DNA of 6,195 nt from Quisquiliibacterium sp. Lineage in GTDB: Bacteria > Pseudomonadota > Gammaproteobacteria > Burkholderiales > Burkholderiaceae_E. The DNA is taken from the NCBI GenBank assembly GCA_030830765.1, contig JAURMJ010000167.1, forward strand, positions 1-6,195. The letters run 5' to 3'. The notes under the pieces are model-generated. The model worked only from the letters and a program-made list of their open reading frames with translations. It was not told the origin of the DNA and did not search any database. Positions 1 through 5,336 of the stretch are shown piece by piece. The position numbers and the translations under genes are program-made. The stretch's first letter is position 1; the number at the start of each line of letters is the position of its first letter.

Positions 1-126
1 GTCCAGTTCGCCGGTGGTGATGCCCGACTTCACAAAGGGCGTGATGTAATCGAGAACTTCGGAGGCGAGCCGACCGGCGGTTCGCATGGCGTCGACCTCG
101 AATTGGTCTTTGATGGTAATGGTCAT
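1..126 (-). CDS. map: Methionine aminopeptidase type I, N-terminal 42 codons (partial)
   Basis: Map is a cytosolic metalloprotease that removes the initiator methionine from new proteins after deformylation. Only the N-terminus lies here; the gene continues past base 1, so the metal-binding catalytic residues are not visible. Reading the minus strand from the ATG at 126-124 gives MTITIKDQFEVDAMRTAGRL, then ASEVLDYITPFVKSGITTGELD. This matches the usual opening of type I enzymes (an IxIK strand, then an MRxAGRLA helix and a GxTTxELD turn). I chose this start because the protein then begins where family members normally begin. There is no Shine-Dalgarno sequence before it, and a TATAAT box ends just 6 nt upstream, so the mRNA may be leaderless. 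An in-frame ATG at 165-163 would add 13 unconserved residues and also lacks a ribosome site. Internal Met14 has GAGG upstream but would cut off the conserved first strand. Map next to rpsB in divergent orientation is common in proteobacteria. Confidence 0.93.
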   Translation of the reverse strand, partial: MTITIKDQFEVDAMRTAGRLASEVLDYITPFVKSGITTGELD

Positions 127-134
127 GCTATGAT
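126..134 (+). promoter_or_regulatory. Predicted rpsB promoter, extended -10 type
   Basis: Bases 126-134 read TGCTATGAT, matching the extended -10 pattern TGnTATAAT with one mismatch. No good -35 lies 16-18 bp upstream; TTGGTC at 103-108 is weak and 20 bp away. The expected transcription start is about 140-143, giving a leader of about 200 nt for rpsB. The element overlaps the map start codon and the minus-strand TATAAT. It is the best plus-strand candidate I found in this intergenic region, but it is not proven. Confidence 0.5.
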
Positions 135-161
135 TATAGGTTAGCTGCCTTGCCTTCGCAG
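133..161 (-). promoter_or_regulatory. Predicted map promoter, giving a leaderless mRNA
   Basis: On the minus strand, 138-133 reads TATAAT, a perfect -10 hexamer. Six bases separate it from the A of the map ATG at 126, so the normal +1 distance falls on the start codon itself. A weak -35 (CTGCGA, 3 of 6 matches) lies at 161-156 with 17-bp spacing. The -10 and its spacing are seen in the sequence; promoter activity and leaderless translation are inferred. Confidence 0.6.
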
Positions 162-176
162 GCATGGTTTAGCTAA
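141..176 (+). other. Hairpin at the predicted 5' end of the rpsB transcript
   Basis: TTAGCT (141-146) pairs with AGCTAA (171-176), and TGCCT (151-155) pairs with AGGCA (160-164) around the loop TCGC. CC (148-149) can pair with GG (166-167) between them, leaving a T-T mismatch and a short bulge. There is no T-run after it on either strand, so it is not a terminator. It begins at the predicted transcription start and could protect the 5' end or be part of the S2 leader. Confidence 0.5.
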
Positions 177-205
177 AAAACGCGCACTTTTGCCCCACTG
201 GGGTC

Positions 206-230
206 CCGAAATCGTCTGGGACGTTTTCGG
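206..230 (+). other. Strong hairpin in the rpsB leader
   Basis: CCGAAA (206-211) pairs with TTTCGG (225-230), and CGTC (213-216) pairs with GACG (220-223). The result is a 10-bp stem with one T-T mismatch (212/224) and a TGG loop. An alternative stem, GTCCC (203-207) with GGGAC (218-222), is incompatible with it. No T-tract follows, so termination is unlikely. It is the most stable-looking element of the leader. Confidence 0.55.
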
Positions 231-339
231 ATTGTCTGCGTCGATCGTGCAGCGCACGGGGGCGGGGCTTTCCGGGAGTGTCCAAAAGGCTTCGGGCTTG
301 GCGAAAGTGTAAGTCCCAACCCTGTTCGGAGTATTGCAA

Positions 340-1092
340 ATGTCCGTCACGATGCGGCAAATGCTGGAAGCCGGTGTGCACTTTGGTCACCAGACGCGCT
401 TCTGGAATCCCAAGATGGCCCCCTATATTTTTGGCCATCGCAACAAGATCCATATTATCAACCTCGAAAAGACCCTGGACCTTTACCAGGGTGCGATGAA
501 GTACGTTCGCCAACTGTCGGCTAATCGCGGCACGGTGCTGTTCGTCGGAACCAAGCGTCAGGCCCGCGAAATTCTGGCCGAGGAAGCTCAGCGTTGCGGT
601 ATGCCCTATGTGGACCAGCGTTGGTTGGGCGGCATGCTGACTAACTTCAAGACCGTCAAAACCTCGATCAAGCGCTTGAAGGACATGGAAGCGACAGTAG
701 CCGAGGGTGGATTCGAGCGGATGCCCAAGAAAGAAGCGCTGATGTTCCAGCGCGAAATGACCAAGCTCAATACCAGCCTGGGCGGCATCAAGGATATGGG
801 CGGTCTTCCCGACGCGCTGTTCGTGATCGACGTCGGCTATCACAAGATTGCTGTCACCGAAGCGCTCAAGCTGGGCATCCCGGTCATTGCCGTTGTCGAC
901 ACCAACCATTCGCCGGACGGCATCACGCACGTGATCCCGGGGAATGACGACTCGGGCAAGGCGATTCGTCTGTATGCCCGTGGCGTGGCAGACGCAATTC
1001 TGGAGGGCCGTAATGCCTCGCTGCAGGAGATTGTCGGCAGCGAGGATGGTGACGAGGAATTCGTTGAGGTCGAGGAAGATCAAGCGGACTGA
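340..1092 (+). CDS. rpsB: 30S ribosomal protein S2
   Basis: S2 is a structural protein of the small ribosomal subunit; it binds the 16S rRNA between head and body late in assembly and is needed for S1 binding. The 250-residue product opens [20 protein letters not shown], the typical S2 N-terminus. It contains [15 protein letters not shown] (64-78), [14 protein letters not shown] (94-107), [19 protein letters not shown] (146-164) and the conserved [15 protein letters not shown] and IPGNDD segments (180-204). The tail from about 234 is strongly acidic. ATG 340 is preferred over TTG 334 because GGAG at 328-331 lies 8 nt upstream of it and the protein then starts where S2 normally does. It is first gene of the plus-strand cluster, followed by tsf as in most proteobacteria. 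Its leader probably mediates S2 feedback. Length and motifs look normal. Confidence 0.98.
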   Translation: MSVTMRQMLEAGVHFGHQTRFWNPKMAPYIFGHRNKIHIINLEKTLDLYQGAMKYVRQLSANRGTVLFVGTKRQAREILAEEAQRCGMPYVDQRWLGGMLTNFKTVKTSIKRLKDMEATVAEGGFERMPKKEALMFQREMTKLNTSLGGIKDMGGLPDALFVIDVGYHKIAVTEALKLGIPVIAVVDTNHSPDGITHVIPGNDDSGKAIRLYARGVADAILEGRNASLQEIVGSEDGDEEFVEVEEDQAD

Positions 1093-1115
1093 TTCCCGTC
1101 TTGCTCGATCCAATG

Positions 1116-1145
1116 CGGGGCTGGCATGTTCAGCCCCGTTTTCTT
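1116..1145 (+). terminator. Intrinsic terminator or attenuator between rpsB and tsf
   Basis: CGGGGCTG (1116-1123) and CAGCCCCG (1131-1138) form a perfect 8-bp GC-rich stem with a 7-nt loop, followed at once by TTTTCTT (1139-1145). This is a textbook Rho-independent terminator, 23 nt after the rpsB stop. As tsf probably depends on readthrough, it is likely a partial terminator that sets more S2 mRNA than EF-Ts mRNA, or separates units if tsf has its own promoter. Confidence 0.85.
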
Positions 1146-1180
1146 GGGGCTCGAGCCGTCCAGGGCGACCGTCCCCCGAG
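1143..1180 (+). other. Second hairpin overlapping the attenuator T-tract
   Basis: CTTGGGG (1143-1149) can pair with CCCCGAG (1174-1180), 7 bp including one G-T pair. In addition GGGGCT at 1146-1151 can pair perfectly with AGCCCC (1132-1137), the 3' arm of the terminator. These folds compete with the terminator stem and T-tract. The complementarity is seen in the sequence; any function is inference. Confidence 0.35.
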
Positions 1181-1190
1181 AAATCAGAGA

Positions 1191-1228
1191 TTTAATGCAT
1201 TCATTCCGGTGGCAAAAATTGACCACCG
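1191..1228 (+). promoter_or_regulatory. tsf upstream region: weak -10-like box and hairpin
   Basis: TTTAAT at 1191-1196 matches TATAAT at 5 of 6 bases but has no recognisable -35 at the proper distance, so an internal tsf promoter is only possible. CGGTGG (1207-1212) and CCACCG (1223-1228) form a perfect 6-bp hairpin with a 10-nt AT-rich loop. The hairpin ends 7 nt before the tsf Shine-Dalgarno sequence at 1236-1240 and leaves that site exposed. Confidence 0.35.
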
Positions 1229-1247
1229 TTGAAATAGGAGAACAAGC

Positions 1248-2135
1248 ATGGCGGACATTACCGCAAGCATGGTCAAGGAACTGCGCGAAAAAACCGACGC
1301 ACCGATGATGGAGTGCAAGAAAGCACTGACCGAAGCAGCTGGCGATATGGCCAAGGCTGAAGAAATTTTACGGGTCAAACTCGGTAGCAAAGCCTCCAAG
1401 GCCGCCTCCCGGGTCACTGCCGAAGGCATTGTGGGTCTGTTCATCGCTGATGATGCCAAGCTGGGTGCGATGGTCGAACTGAACTGCGAGACCGACTTTG
1501 TTGCGAAGAATGATGACTTCATTGCTCTTGCAGCATCGTTAGCCAAACTCGTGGCGCAAAACAACCCGGCCGACGTTGCCGCGCTGTCTGCGCTAGAGGT
1601 CAATGGCGAATCCATCGAAACAATTCGTACCGCGCTGATTGGAAAGATCGGCGAGAATCTGAGCATTCGGCGCTTCGTGCGAATCGAGGCGCAGGGCCAG
1701 TTGTCCAGCTATGTGCATGGCGGCAGCAAGATCGGCGTACTGGTTGATCTTGTGGGGGGGAGTTCGGATCTGGCCAAGGATCTGGCTATGCACATTGCCG
1801 CCAACAAGCCCAAGTCGCTGTCACTCGAAGGCGTGCCTGCGGATGACGTTGCGCGAGAGCGTTCCATTGCACAACAAAAGGCTGCCGAGTCGGGTAAGCC
1901 AGCCGAGATTGTTGCCAAGATGGTCGAGGGCGCGGTGCAGAAGTACCTGAAGGAGGTTACCTTGCTTGGCCAGCCTTTCGTTAAGGATGACAAGGTCACC
2001 GTCGAGCAGTTGCTCAAAGCGAAGTCTGCATCGGTTCCAACCTTTACGCTGTACGTGGTGGGCGAGGGCATCGAGAAGAAAGTCTCCGACTTTGCCGCTG
2101 AGGTGGCTGCACAAGCTGCGGCAGCGGGCCGTTGA
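1248..2135 (+). CDS. tsf: Translation elongation factor Ts (EF-Ts)
   Basis: EF-Ts is the cytosolic guanine-nucleotide exchange factor that releases GDP from EF-Tu so it can bind GTP and aminoacyl-tRNA again. The 295-residue product begins with the three-helix UBA-like domain (about 1-55; [12 protein letters not shown] at 16-27). This is followed by the core, with the EF-Tu-contacting TDFVA motif at 82-86 inside [13 protein letters not shown], which in the E. coli enzyme carries the Asp-Phe pair that disrupts the Mg site. The stretch [14 protein letters not shown] and the ending [21 protein letters not shown] are typical of betaproteobacterial EF-Ts. The start is supported by AGGAG at 1236-1240, 7 nt upstream of the ATG. 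It lies 155 nt after rpsB, beyond an attenuator. A run of seven G bases at 1754-1760 lies in the coding frame but causes no frameshift here. Length is close to the family norm. Confidence 0.98.
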   Translation: MADITASMVKELREKTDAPMMECKKALTEAAGDMAKAEEILRVKLGSKASKAASRVTAEGIVGLFIADDAKLGAMVELNCETDFVAKNDDFIALAASLAKLVAQNNPADVAALSALEVNGESIETIRTALIGKIGENLSIRRFVRIEAQGQLSSYVHGGSKIGVLVDLVGGSSDLAKDLAMHIAANKPKSLSLEGVPADDVARERSIAQQKAAESGKPAEIVAKMVEGAVQKYLKEVTLLGQPFVKDDKVTVEQLLKAKSASVPTFTLYVVGEGIEKKVSDFAAEVAAQAAAAGR

Positions 2136-2157
2136 TTCGTAGATAATTAGCGTTGAA

Positions 2158-2195
2158 AGACCCCGGTCGCGCGTCTGCGTACGAGGCTGGGGTCT
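2158..2195 (+). other. Long hairpin after tsf, terminator-like but without T-tract
   Basis: AGACCCC (2158-2164) pairs perfectly with GGGGTCT (2189-2195), and GGTC (2165-2168) continues the stem with GGCT (2185-2188) through two G-T pairs. A small inner stem CGC/GCG fills the loop. GACACG follows, not a T-run, so strong intrinsic termination is not expected. It may be a worn terminator or a 3'-end stabiliser for tsf mRNA. It lies 22 nt past the tsf stop. Confidence 0.6.
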
Positions 2196-2255
2196 GACAC
2201 GCTGCAAGCGGTTCGGCTTGGCGGTCACGACAGAAGTAGAACAAAATCATCGAAC

Positions 2256-2261
2256 GGGAGG
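2256..2261 (+). promoter_or_regulatory. Ribosome binding site deciding the pyrH GTG start
   Basis: GGGAGG lies 5 nt before GTG 2267. It is the only good Shine-Dalgarno sequence near the pyrH frame, and no ATG lies in frame between it and the conserved core, so it fixes the unusual start. Confidence 0.8.
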
Positions 2262-2266
2262 CGGGC

Positions 2267-3043
2267 GTGAGTTTGAATCCGGTAGCGGCGGGTAATCCAT
2301 CAGACGCACAAGGCCTTGATGCCTCCCAGCCTCGATCTGCGTATCGGCGGGTGCTGCTGAAGCTTTCGGGCGAAGCGTTGATGGGTGAGGATTCCTATGG
2401 AATCAATCGCGCAACGATCGAGCGCATGGCCAGGGAAATCGCAGACATCGGGACGCTTGGCGTCGAGATCGCGATCGTGATCGGCGGCGGTAATATTTTC
2501 CGAGGCCTGGCGCCGGGTGCGATGGGCATGGACCGCGCCACTGCGGATTACATGGGCATGTTGGCGACTGTCATGAATTCCCTGGCCCTGCAGGATTCCC
2601 TGCGCCAGGTCGGGGTCGTTGCGAGAGTTCAATCCGCACTGAAGATCGAGCAGGTTGTCGAGCCCTATATCCGGCCAAAGGCTTTGCGATATTTGGAAGA
2701 AGGTAAGGTCGTGATCTTTGCGGCCGGAACCGGCAATCCGTTTTTCACCACTGACACGGCGGCGGCACTCCGGGGTGCGGAGATCGGTGCCGAAATCGTC
2801 CTCAAGGCCACCAAGGTTGATGGCGTTTACAGTGCAGATCCGGCCAAGGTGCCCGACGCACAGCGCTACCAGAGCATCAGCTTTGACGAGGCAATCTCGC
2901 GCCGTTTGAACGTGATGGACGCCACGGCACTTGCGCTCTGCCGGGATCAGAGACTGCCGATCAAGGTTTTTTCGATCTTCAAGGAAGGCGCGCTTCGCCG
3001 GGTCGTGCTGAACGAAGACGAAGGCACGATGGTGCATGTTTAA
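2267..3043 (+). CDS. pyrH: UMP kinase (uridylate kinase)
   Basis: PyrH is the cytosolic bacterial UMP kinase. It transfers phosphate from ATP to UMP to make UDP, the entry to UTP and CTP; family members are hexamers, usually GTP-activated and UTP-inhibited. The 258-residue protein has the amino acid kinase fold signatures: [11 protein letters not shown] (30-40), the glycine loop IGGGNIFRG (72-80), [17 protein letters not shown] (88-104), [15 protein letters not shown] (152-166) and [13 protein letters not shown] (180-192). It starts at GTG 2267, fixed by GGGAGG 5 nt upstream. The first 25 or so residues ([18 protein letters not shown] and on) form a polar, low-complexity extension before the normal beginning YRRVLLKL; most homologues I know are about 235-240 residues. 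The only shorter in-frame starts are TTG at codon 3 and GTG at codon 29, and the latter would remove part of the first beta strand. It follows tsf by 131 nt and precedes frr by 56 nt. Confidence 0.97.
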   Translation: MSLNPVAAGNPSDAQGLDASQPRSAYRRVLLKLSGEALMGEDSYGINRATIERMAREIADIGTLGVEIAIVIGGGNIFRGLAPGAMGMDRATADYMGMLATVMNSLALQDSLRQVGVVARVQSALKIEQVVEPYIRPKALRYLEEGKVVIFAAGTGNPFFTTDTAAALRGAEIGAEIVLKATKVDGVYSADPAKVPDAQRYQSISFDEAISRRLNVMDATALALCRDQRLPIKVFSIFKEGALRRVVLNEDEGTMVHV

Positions 3044-3099
3044 CAGGCCTCCTGGCCCGCTTGAGCAGTCACTCAGCAACCAAGGATAAGGAAGGACGC

Positions 3100-3660
3100 A
3101 TGAGCATCGCAGAAATCAAGAGCACTGCCGACGACAAGATGCATAAGTCGCTCGAGGCGCTGAAGATGGCGCTAAGCAAAATTCGCACCGGCCGGCCGAC
3201 CCCCGGATTGCTGGACCACGTCCATGTCGACTATTACGGTAGTCCTGTCCCGATCAGCCAGGTCGCAAATGTCACGCTGATCGATTCACGAACCCTTGGA
3301 GTTTCCCCCTGGGAACGGCAGATGGCGCCGGTAATCGATAAAGCGATCCGTGACTCGGATCTGGGTCTGAATCCGGTCCTGATGGGAGAGTTAATCCGGG
3401 TGCCGATGCCTGCACTTTCGGAAGAGCGTCGCAAGGAGTTGACCAAGGTCGTGCGGGGTGAAGGCGAGCACGCAAAGGTTGCGATCCGGAACCTTCGCCG
3501 TGAAGCCAACGATCATCTGAAGCGCGCGCTCAAGGACAAAGAGATCGCCGAGGACGAAGAGCGCCGCGCGCAGGACGATATCCAGAAGCTGACTGACCGC
3601 AACGTCGCGGAGGTCGACAAACTGCTGGCAGCCAAGGAACAGGAGATCATGACCGTCTGA
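3100..3660 (+). CDS. frr: Ribosome recycling factor (RRF)
   Basis: RRF splits the post-termination ribosome together with EF-G so subunits can be reused. The product is 186 residues, against 185 in E. coli. Domain I, a three-helix bundle, is formed by about 1-30 and 105-186. Domain II lies between, beginning near [13 protein letters not shown] (27-39) and containing [14 protein letters not shown] (45-58) and SDLGLNP (86-92). The segment [18 protein letters not shown] (117-134) carries the conserved arginine (Arg133 here, Arg132 in E. coli) that contacts the ribosome, and [20 protein letters not shown] (144-163) is the usual long helix. The ATG at 3100 is preceded by AAGGAAGGA (3088-3096), so the earlier TTG at 3061 is not used. 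RTGRPTP replaces the more common RTGRASP, a modest variation. frr after pyrH is the standard order. Confidence 0.98.
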   Translation: MSIAEIKSTADDKMHKSLEALKMALSKIRTGRPTPGLLDHVHVDYYGSPVPISQVANVTLIDSRTLGVSPWERQMAPVIDKAIRDSDLGLNPVLMGELIRVPMPALSEERRKELTKVVRGEGEHAKVAIRNLRREANDHLKRALKDKEIAEDEERRAQDDIQKLTDRNVAEVDKLLAAKEQEIMTV

Positions 3661-3666
3661 CCCGTC

Positions 3667-3693
3667 ATCGGCTCGCTTTCTGGCTGCGCCGAT
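3667..3693 (+). other. Possible hairpin in the frr-uppS gap
   Basis: ATCGGC (3667-3672) pairs with GCCGAT (3688-3693) across a 15-nt loop; CCGATATCGG at 3689-3698 is also a perfect palindrome and would compete. No T-tract follows. The 66-nt gap holds no other recognisable signal, and I saw no convincing promoter in it. Confidence 0.25.
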
Positions 3694-3726
3694 ATCGGGA
3701 TCGATGTCCGTCTGATACCTTTCAGG

Positions 3727-4491
3727 ATGAGCATTTTCCGCAGTTCAACCCGCCAGGTTCCCAATGTGAGCGATGCCCCTGAGCATGTCGCGATCATTCT
3801 GGATGGCAATGGCCGTTGGGCCACATCTCGGCACCTGCCGCGGGTCGCGGGTCATGCCAAGGGGGTCGAGGCTGTTCGTGCGACCGTCGAAGCCTGTGCG
3901 CGACATGGTGTCAAATACCTGACGCTGTTCGCCTTCAGTTCCGAGAACTGGCGACGTCCAGCTGACGAAGTCGGGACCTTGATGCGTCTGTTCATGATGG
4001 CGCTCGAGCGCGAAGTCTCACAACTGCATCGCAATGACATCCGCCTGAAGATTGTCGGCGACTTGCAGGCTTTTGAGCCACGACTTCGCGAGCTGATTGA
4101 TCAGGGGATGGCGCTCACTGCGCAGAACACCCGACTCACGCTGACCATTGCTGCGAACTACGGTGGGCGCTGGGATATTCTGCAAGCAATGAAGAAGTTG
4201 CTCCGCGAAATGCCCGAACTTGCTGAATCGCCGGATCTGCTTCATGAAGATCTGCTCGCACCTTACCTGTCGATGGCTTATGCACCCGAGCCGGATCTGT
4301 TTATCCGGACCGGCGGTGAACAGAGGATCAGTAATTTTCTTCTCTGGCAGCTTGCTTATAGCGAGCTTTATTTCACCGATCTTTTTTGGCCAGACTTTGA
4401 CGAAAAAGCGCTCGAGCAAGCTTTTGCGTCTTATCGCTCCCGTGAACGTCGCTTCGGGCGCACCAGTGCGCAAGTTGCGTCCTCCAGCTGA
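3727..4491 (+). CDS. uppS: Undecaprenyl diphosphate synthase (cis-prenyltransferase)
   Basis: UppS adds eight isopentenyl diphosphate units in cis to farnesyl diphosphate, giving the C55 carrier used for peptidoglycan and O-antigen export. The 254-residue product is soluble or peripheral. Motifs in order: [13 protein letters not shown] (20-32), with catalytic Asp26 and Arg30; PRVAGHAKG (38-46), with Arg39 and His43; [13 protein letters not shown] (67-79); [10 protein letters not shown] (142-151); and [16 protein letters not shown] (193-208), with Arg194, Arg200 and Ser202, then Glu213. With the ATG at 3727 these residues carry the same numbers as in E. coli UppS. That start is not certain: AGG touches the ATG directly, too close to act as a ribosome site. 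GTG 3766, with AGG 8 nt upstream, would give a protein 13 residues shorter that still keeps the whole catalytic core. cdsA follows after 21 nt. Confidence 0.96.
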   Translation: MSIFRSSTRQVPNVSDAPEHVAIILDGNGRWATSRHLPRVAGHAKGVEAVRATVEACARHGVKYLTLFAFSSENWRRPADEVGTLMRLFMMALEREVSQLHRNDIRLKIVGDLQAFEPRLRELIDQGMALTAQNTRLTLTIAANYGGRWDILQAMKKLLREMPELAESPDLLHEDLLAPYLSMAYAPEPDLFIRTGGEQRISNFLLWQLAYSELYFTDLFWPDFDEKALEQAFASYRSRERRFGRTSAQVASSS

Positions 4492-4512
4492 CCTAGCGAC
4501 CCGCTGACCAAA

Positions 4513-5334
4513 ATGCTTGCCAGGCGCGTTGCAACAGCCATTGTCCTGCTGGCAATTCTTCTTCCGACGATTTTTATCGACTCGCCCATGCCATGGGGGG
4601 TGCTGACTCTTGCCTTCCTGGGGGCTGCGGCCTGGGAATGGGCCAGACTGCTACCCGCTGCAGGCTCACCCTGGAAGGCGGCGGCGATTGTTGTTGGATT
4701 GGGCGCAGTGGGACTGGGATGGCGCCTTCAGGCTGAATGGCCGGTCCTTCCCTTGAAGCTGCTGGTGGCTGGGCTTGTGCTGTTCTGGATCTGCATCGGA
4801 CCGCTCCGCCTGCGTCGTCATGACTCCCATCAAGGTGGCTGGGTCCTGGCCGTCCTGTTACTGTTTGGCTGCTGGCTGGCTCTGTACGAGCTTCGCGTCC
4901 GCGGTGCCGTTCCGCTGCTGTCTTCACTGATGGTCGTCTGGGTTGCCGATATTGCAGCTTACTTCTGTGGCAGGGCCTGGGGCCGGCGTAAGCTTGCGCC
5001 GGCAATCAGCCCGGGAAAAAGCTGGGAGGGAGCCGTCGGCGGAGCAATGGCAGTTGTAACGGTCAGCGTGGTGATTGCCAATATCCCCGCGCTTTCTGAG
5101 TCGTTGCAGGCGATTCTGCTCGGGCGGTCCGGACTCGCGATCGGCGTGATGGGGCTCATCGCAATTACCGCGTTGTCGATCGTTGGTGATCTTCATGAGT
5201 CGCTGCTCAAGCGGCAGGCTGGCGTCAAGGACAGCAGTCAGCTGTTGCCGGGTCACGGTGGGGTTCTCGATCGCATCGATGCTCTGATTCCTGCGATGCC
5301 TGCAGCACTTCTGATCTATCTGGTTTTGACTTGA
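4513..5334 (+). CDS. cdsA: Phosphatidate cytidylyltransferase (CDP-diglyceride synthase)
   Basis: CdsA is an inner-membrane enzyme that joins phosphatidic acid and CTP into CDP-diacylglycerol, precursor of phosphatidylethanolamine, phosphatidylglycerol and cardiolipin. The 273-residue product is largely hydrophobic, with about eight membrane segments (the first near 7-23, then roughly 28-45, 56-70, 80-98, 109-125, 135-152, 176-195 and 205-224). The family signature is complete at 230-256: SLLKR, then KD (239-240), PGHGG (246-250) and DRID (253-256), which hold the metal and CTP ligands. The loop [19 protein letters not shown] (144-162) followed by [12 protein letters not shown] is also typical. 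The start [13 protein letters not shown] fits the usual short basic N-terminus before the first helix. No Shine-Dalgarno sequence precedes the ATG. The gene lies 21 nt after uppS and 2 nt before dxr, so coupled translation is likely. Confidence 0.97.
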   Translation: MLARRVATAIVLLAILLPTIFIDSPMPWGVLTLAFLGAAAWEWARLLPAAGSPWKAAAIVVGLGAVGLGWRLQAEWPVLPLKLLVAGLVLFWICIGPLRLRRHDSHQGGWVLAVLLLFGCWLALYELRVRGAVPLLSSLMVVWVADIAAYFCGRAWGRRKLAPAISPGKSWEGAVGGAMAVVTVSVVIANIPALSESLQAILLGRSGLAIGVMGLIAITALSIVGDLHESLLKRQAGVKDSSQLLPGHGGVLDRIDALIPAMPAALLIYLVLT

Positions 5335-5336
5335 CG

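Larger units (their letters stand above)
141..339 (+). promoter_or_regulatory. Structured rpsB 5' leader, candidate S2 autoregulatory region
   Basis: The 200 nt between the predicted start site and rpsB contain no gene but several hairpins: 141-176, 206-230 and 246-258. In addition, TTTCCGGG-type sequence at 270-276 can pair, partly through G-U pairs, with TTCGGAG at 325-331, which includes the rpsB Shine-Dalgarno sequence. In E. coli and relatives S2 is known to repress its own operon through the rpsB leader. I infer a similar role here from position and structure only; I did not identify a named leader consensus. Confidence 0.45.

Noticed and set aside
334..339. TTG start two codons before the rpsB ATG
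   Set aside because: The GGAG site is 8 nt from ATG 340, and S2 proteins normally begin at this methionine followed by a short residue pair and TMRQMLEAG.
169..1113. 314-codon open frame on the minus strand opposite rpsB
   Set aside because: It lies antisense to the whole of rpsB, its composition (many His, Arg, Gln) is typical of a reverse-strand shadow of GC-rich codons, and it resembles no family I know.
1219..1224. TTGACC as a -35 box for tsf
   Set aside because: No -10-like hexamer lies 16-18 bp downstream; that position falls on the Shine-Dalgarno sequence and start codon, and TTGACC overlaps the 3' arm of a hairpin.
2300..3079. 259-codon open frame on the minus strand opposite pyrH
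   Set aside because: It is a shadow of pyrH on the other strand with no recognisable motif and no ribosome site evidence; pyrH itself is unambiguous.
3061..3099. Earlier TTG start for frr adding 13 residues
   Set aside because: AAGGAAGGA directly precedes ATG 3100, and a start there gives the normal RRF length of 186 residues.
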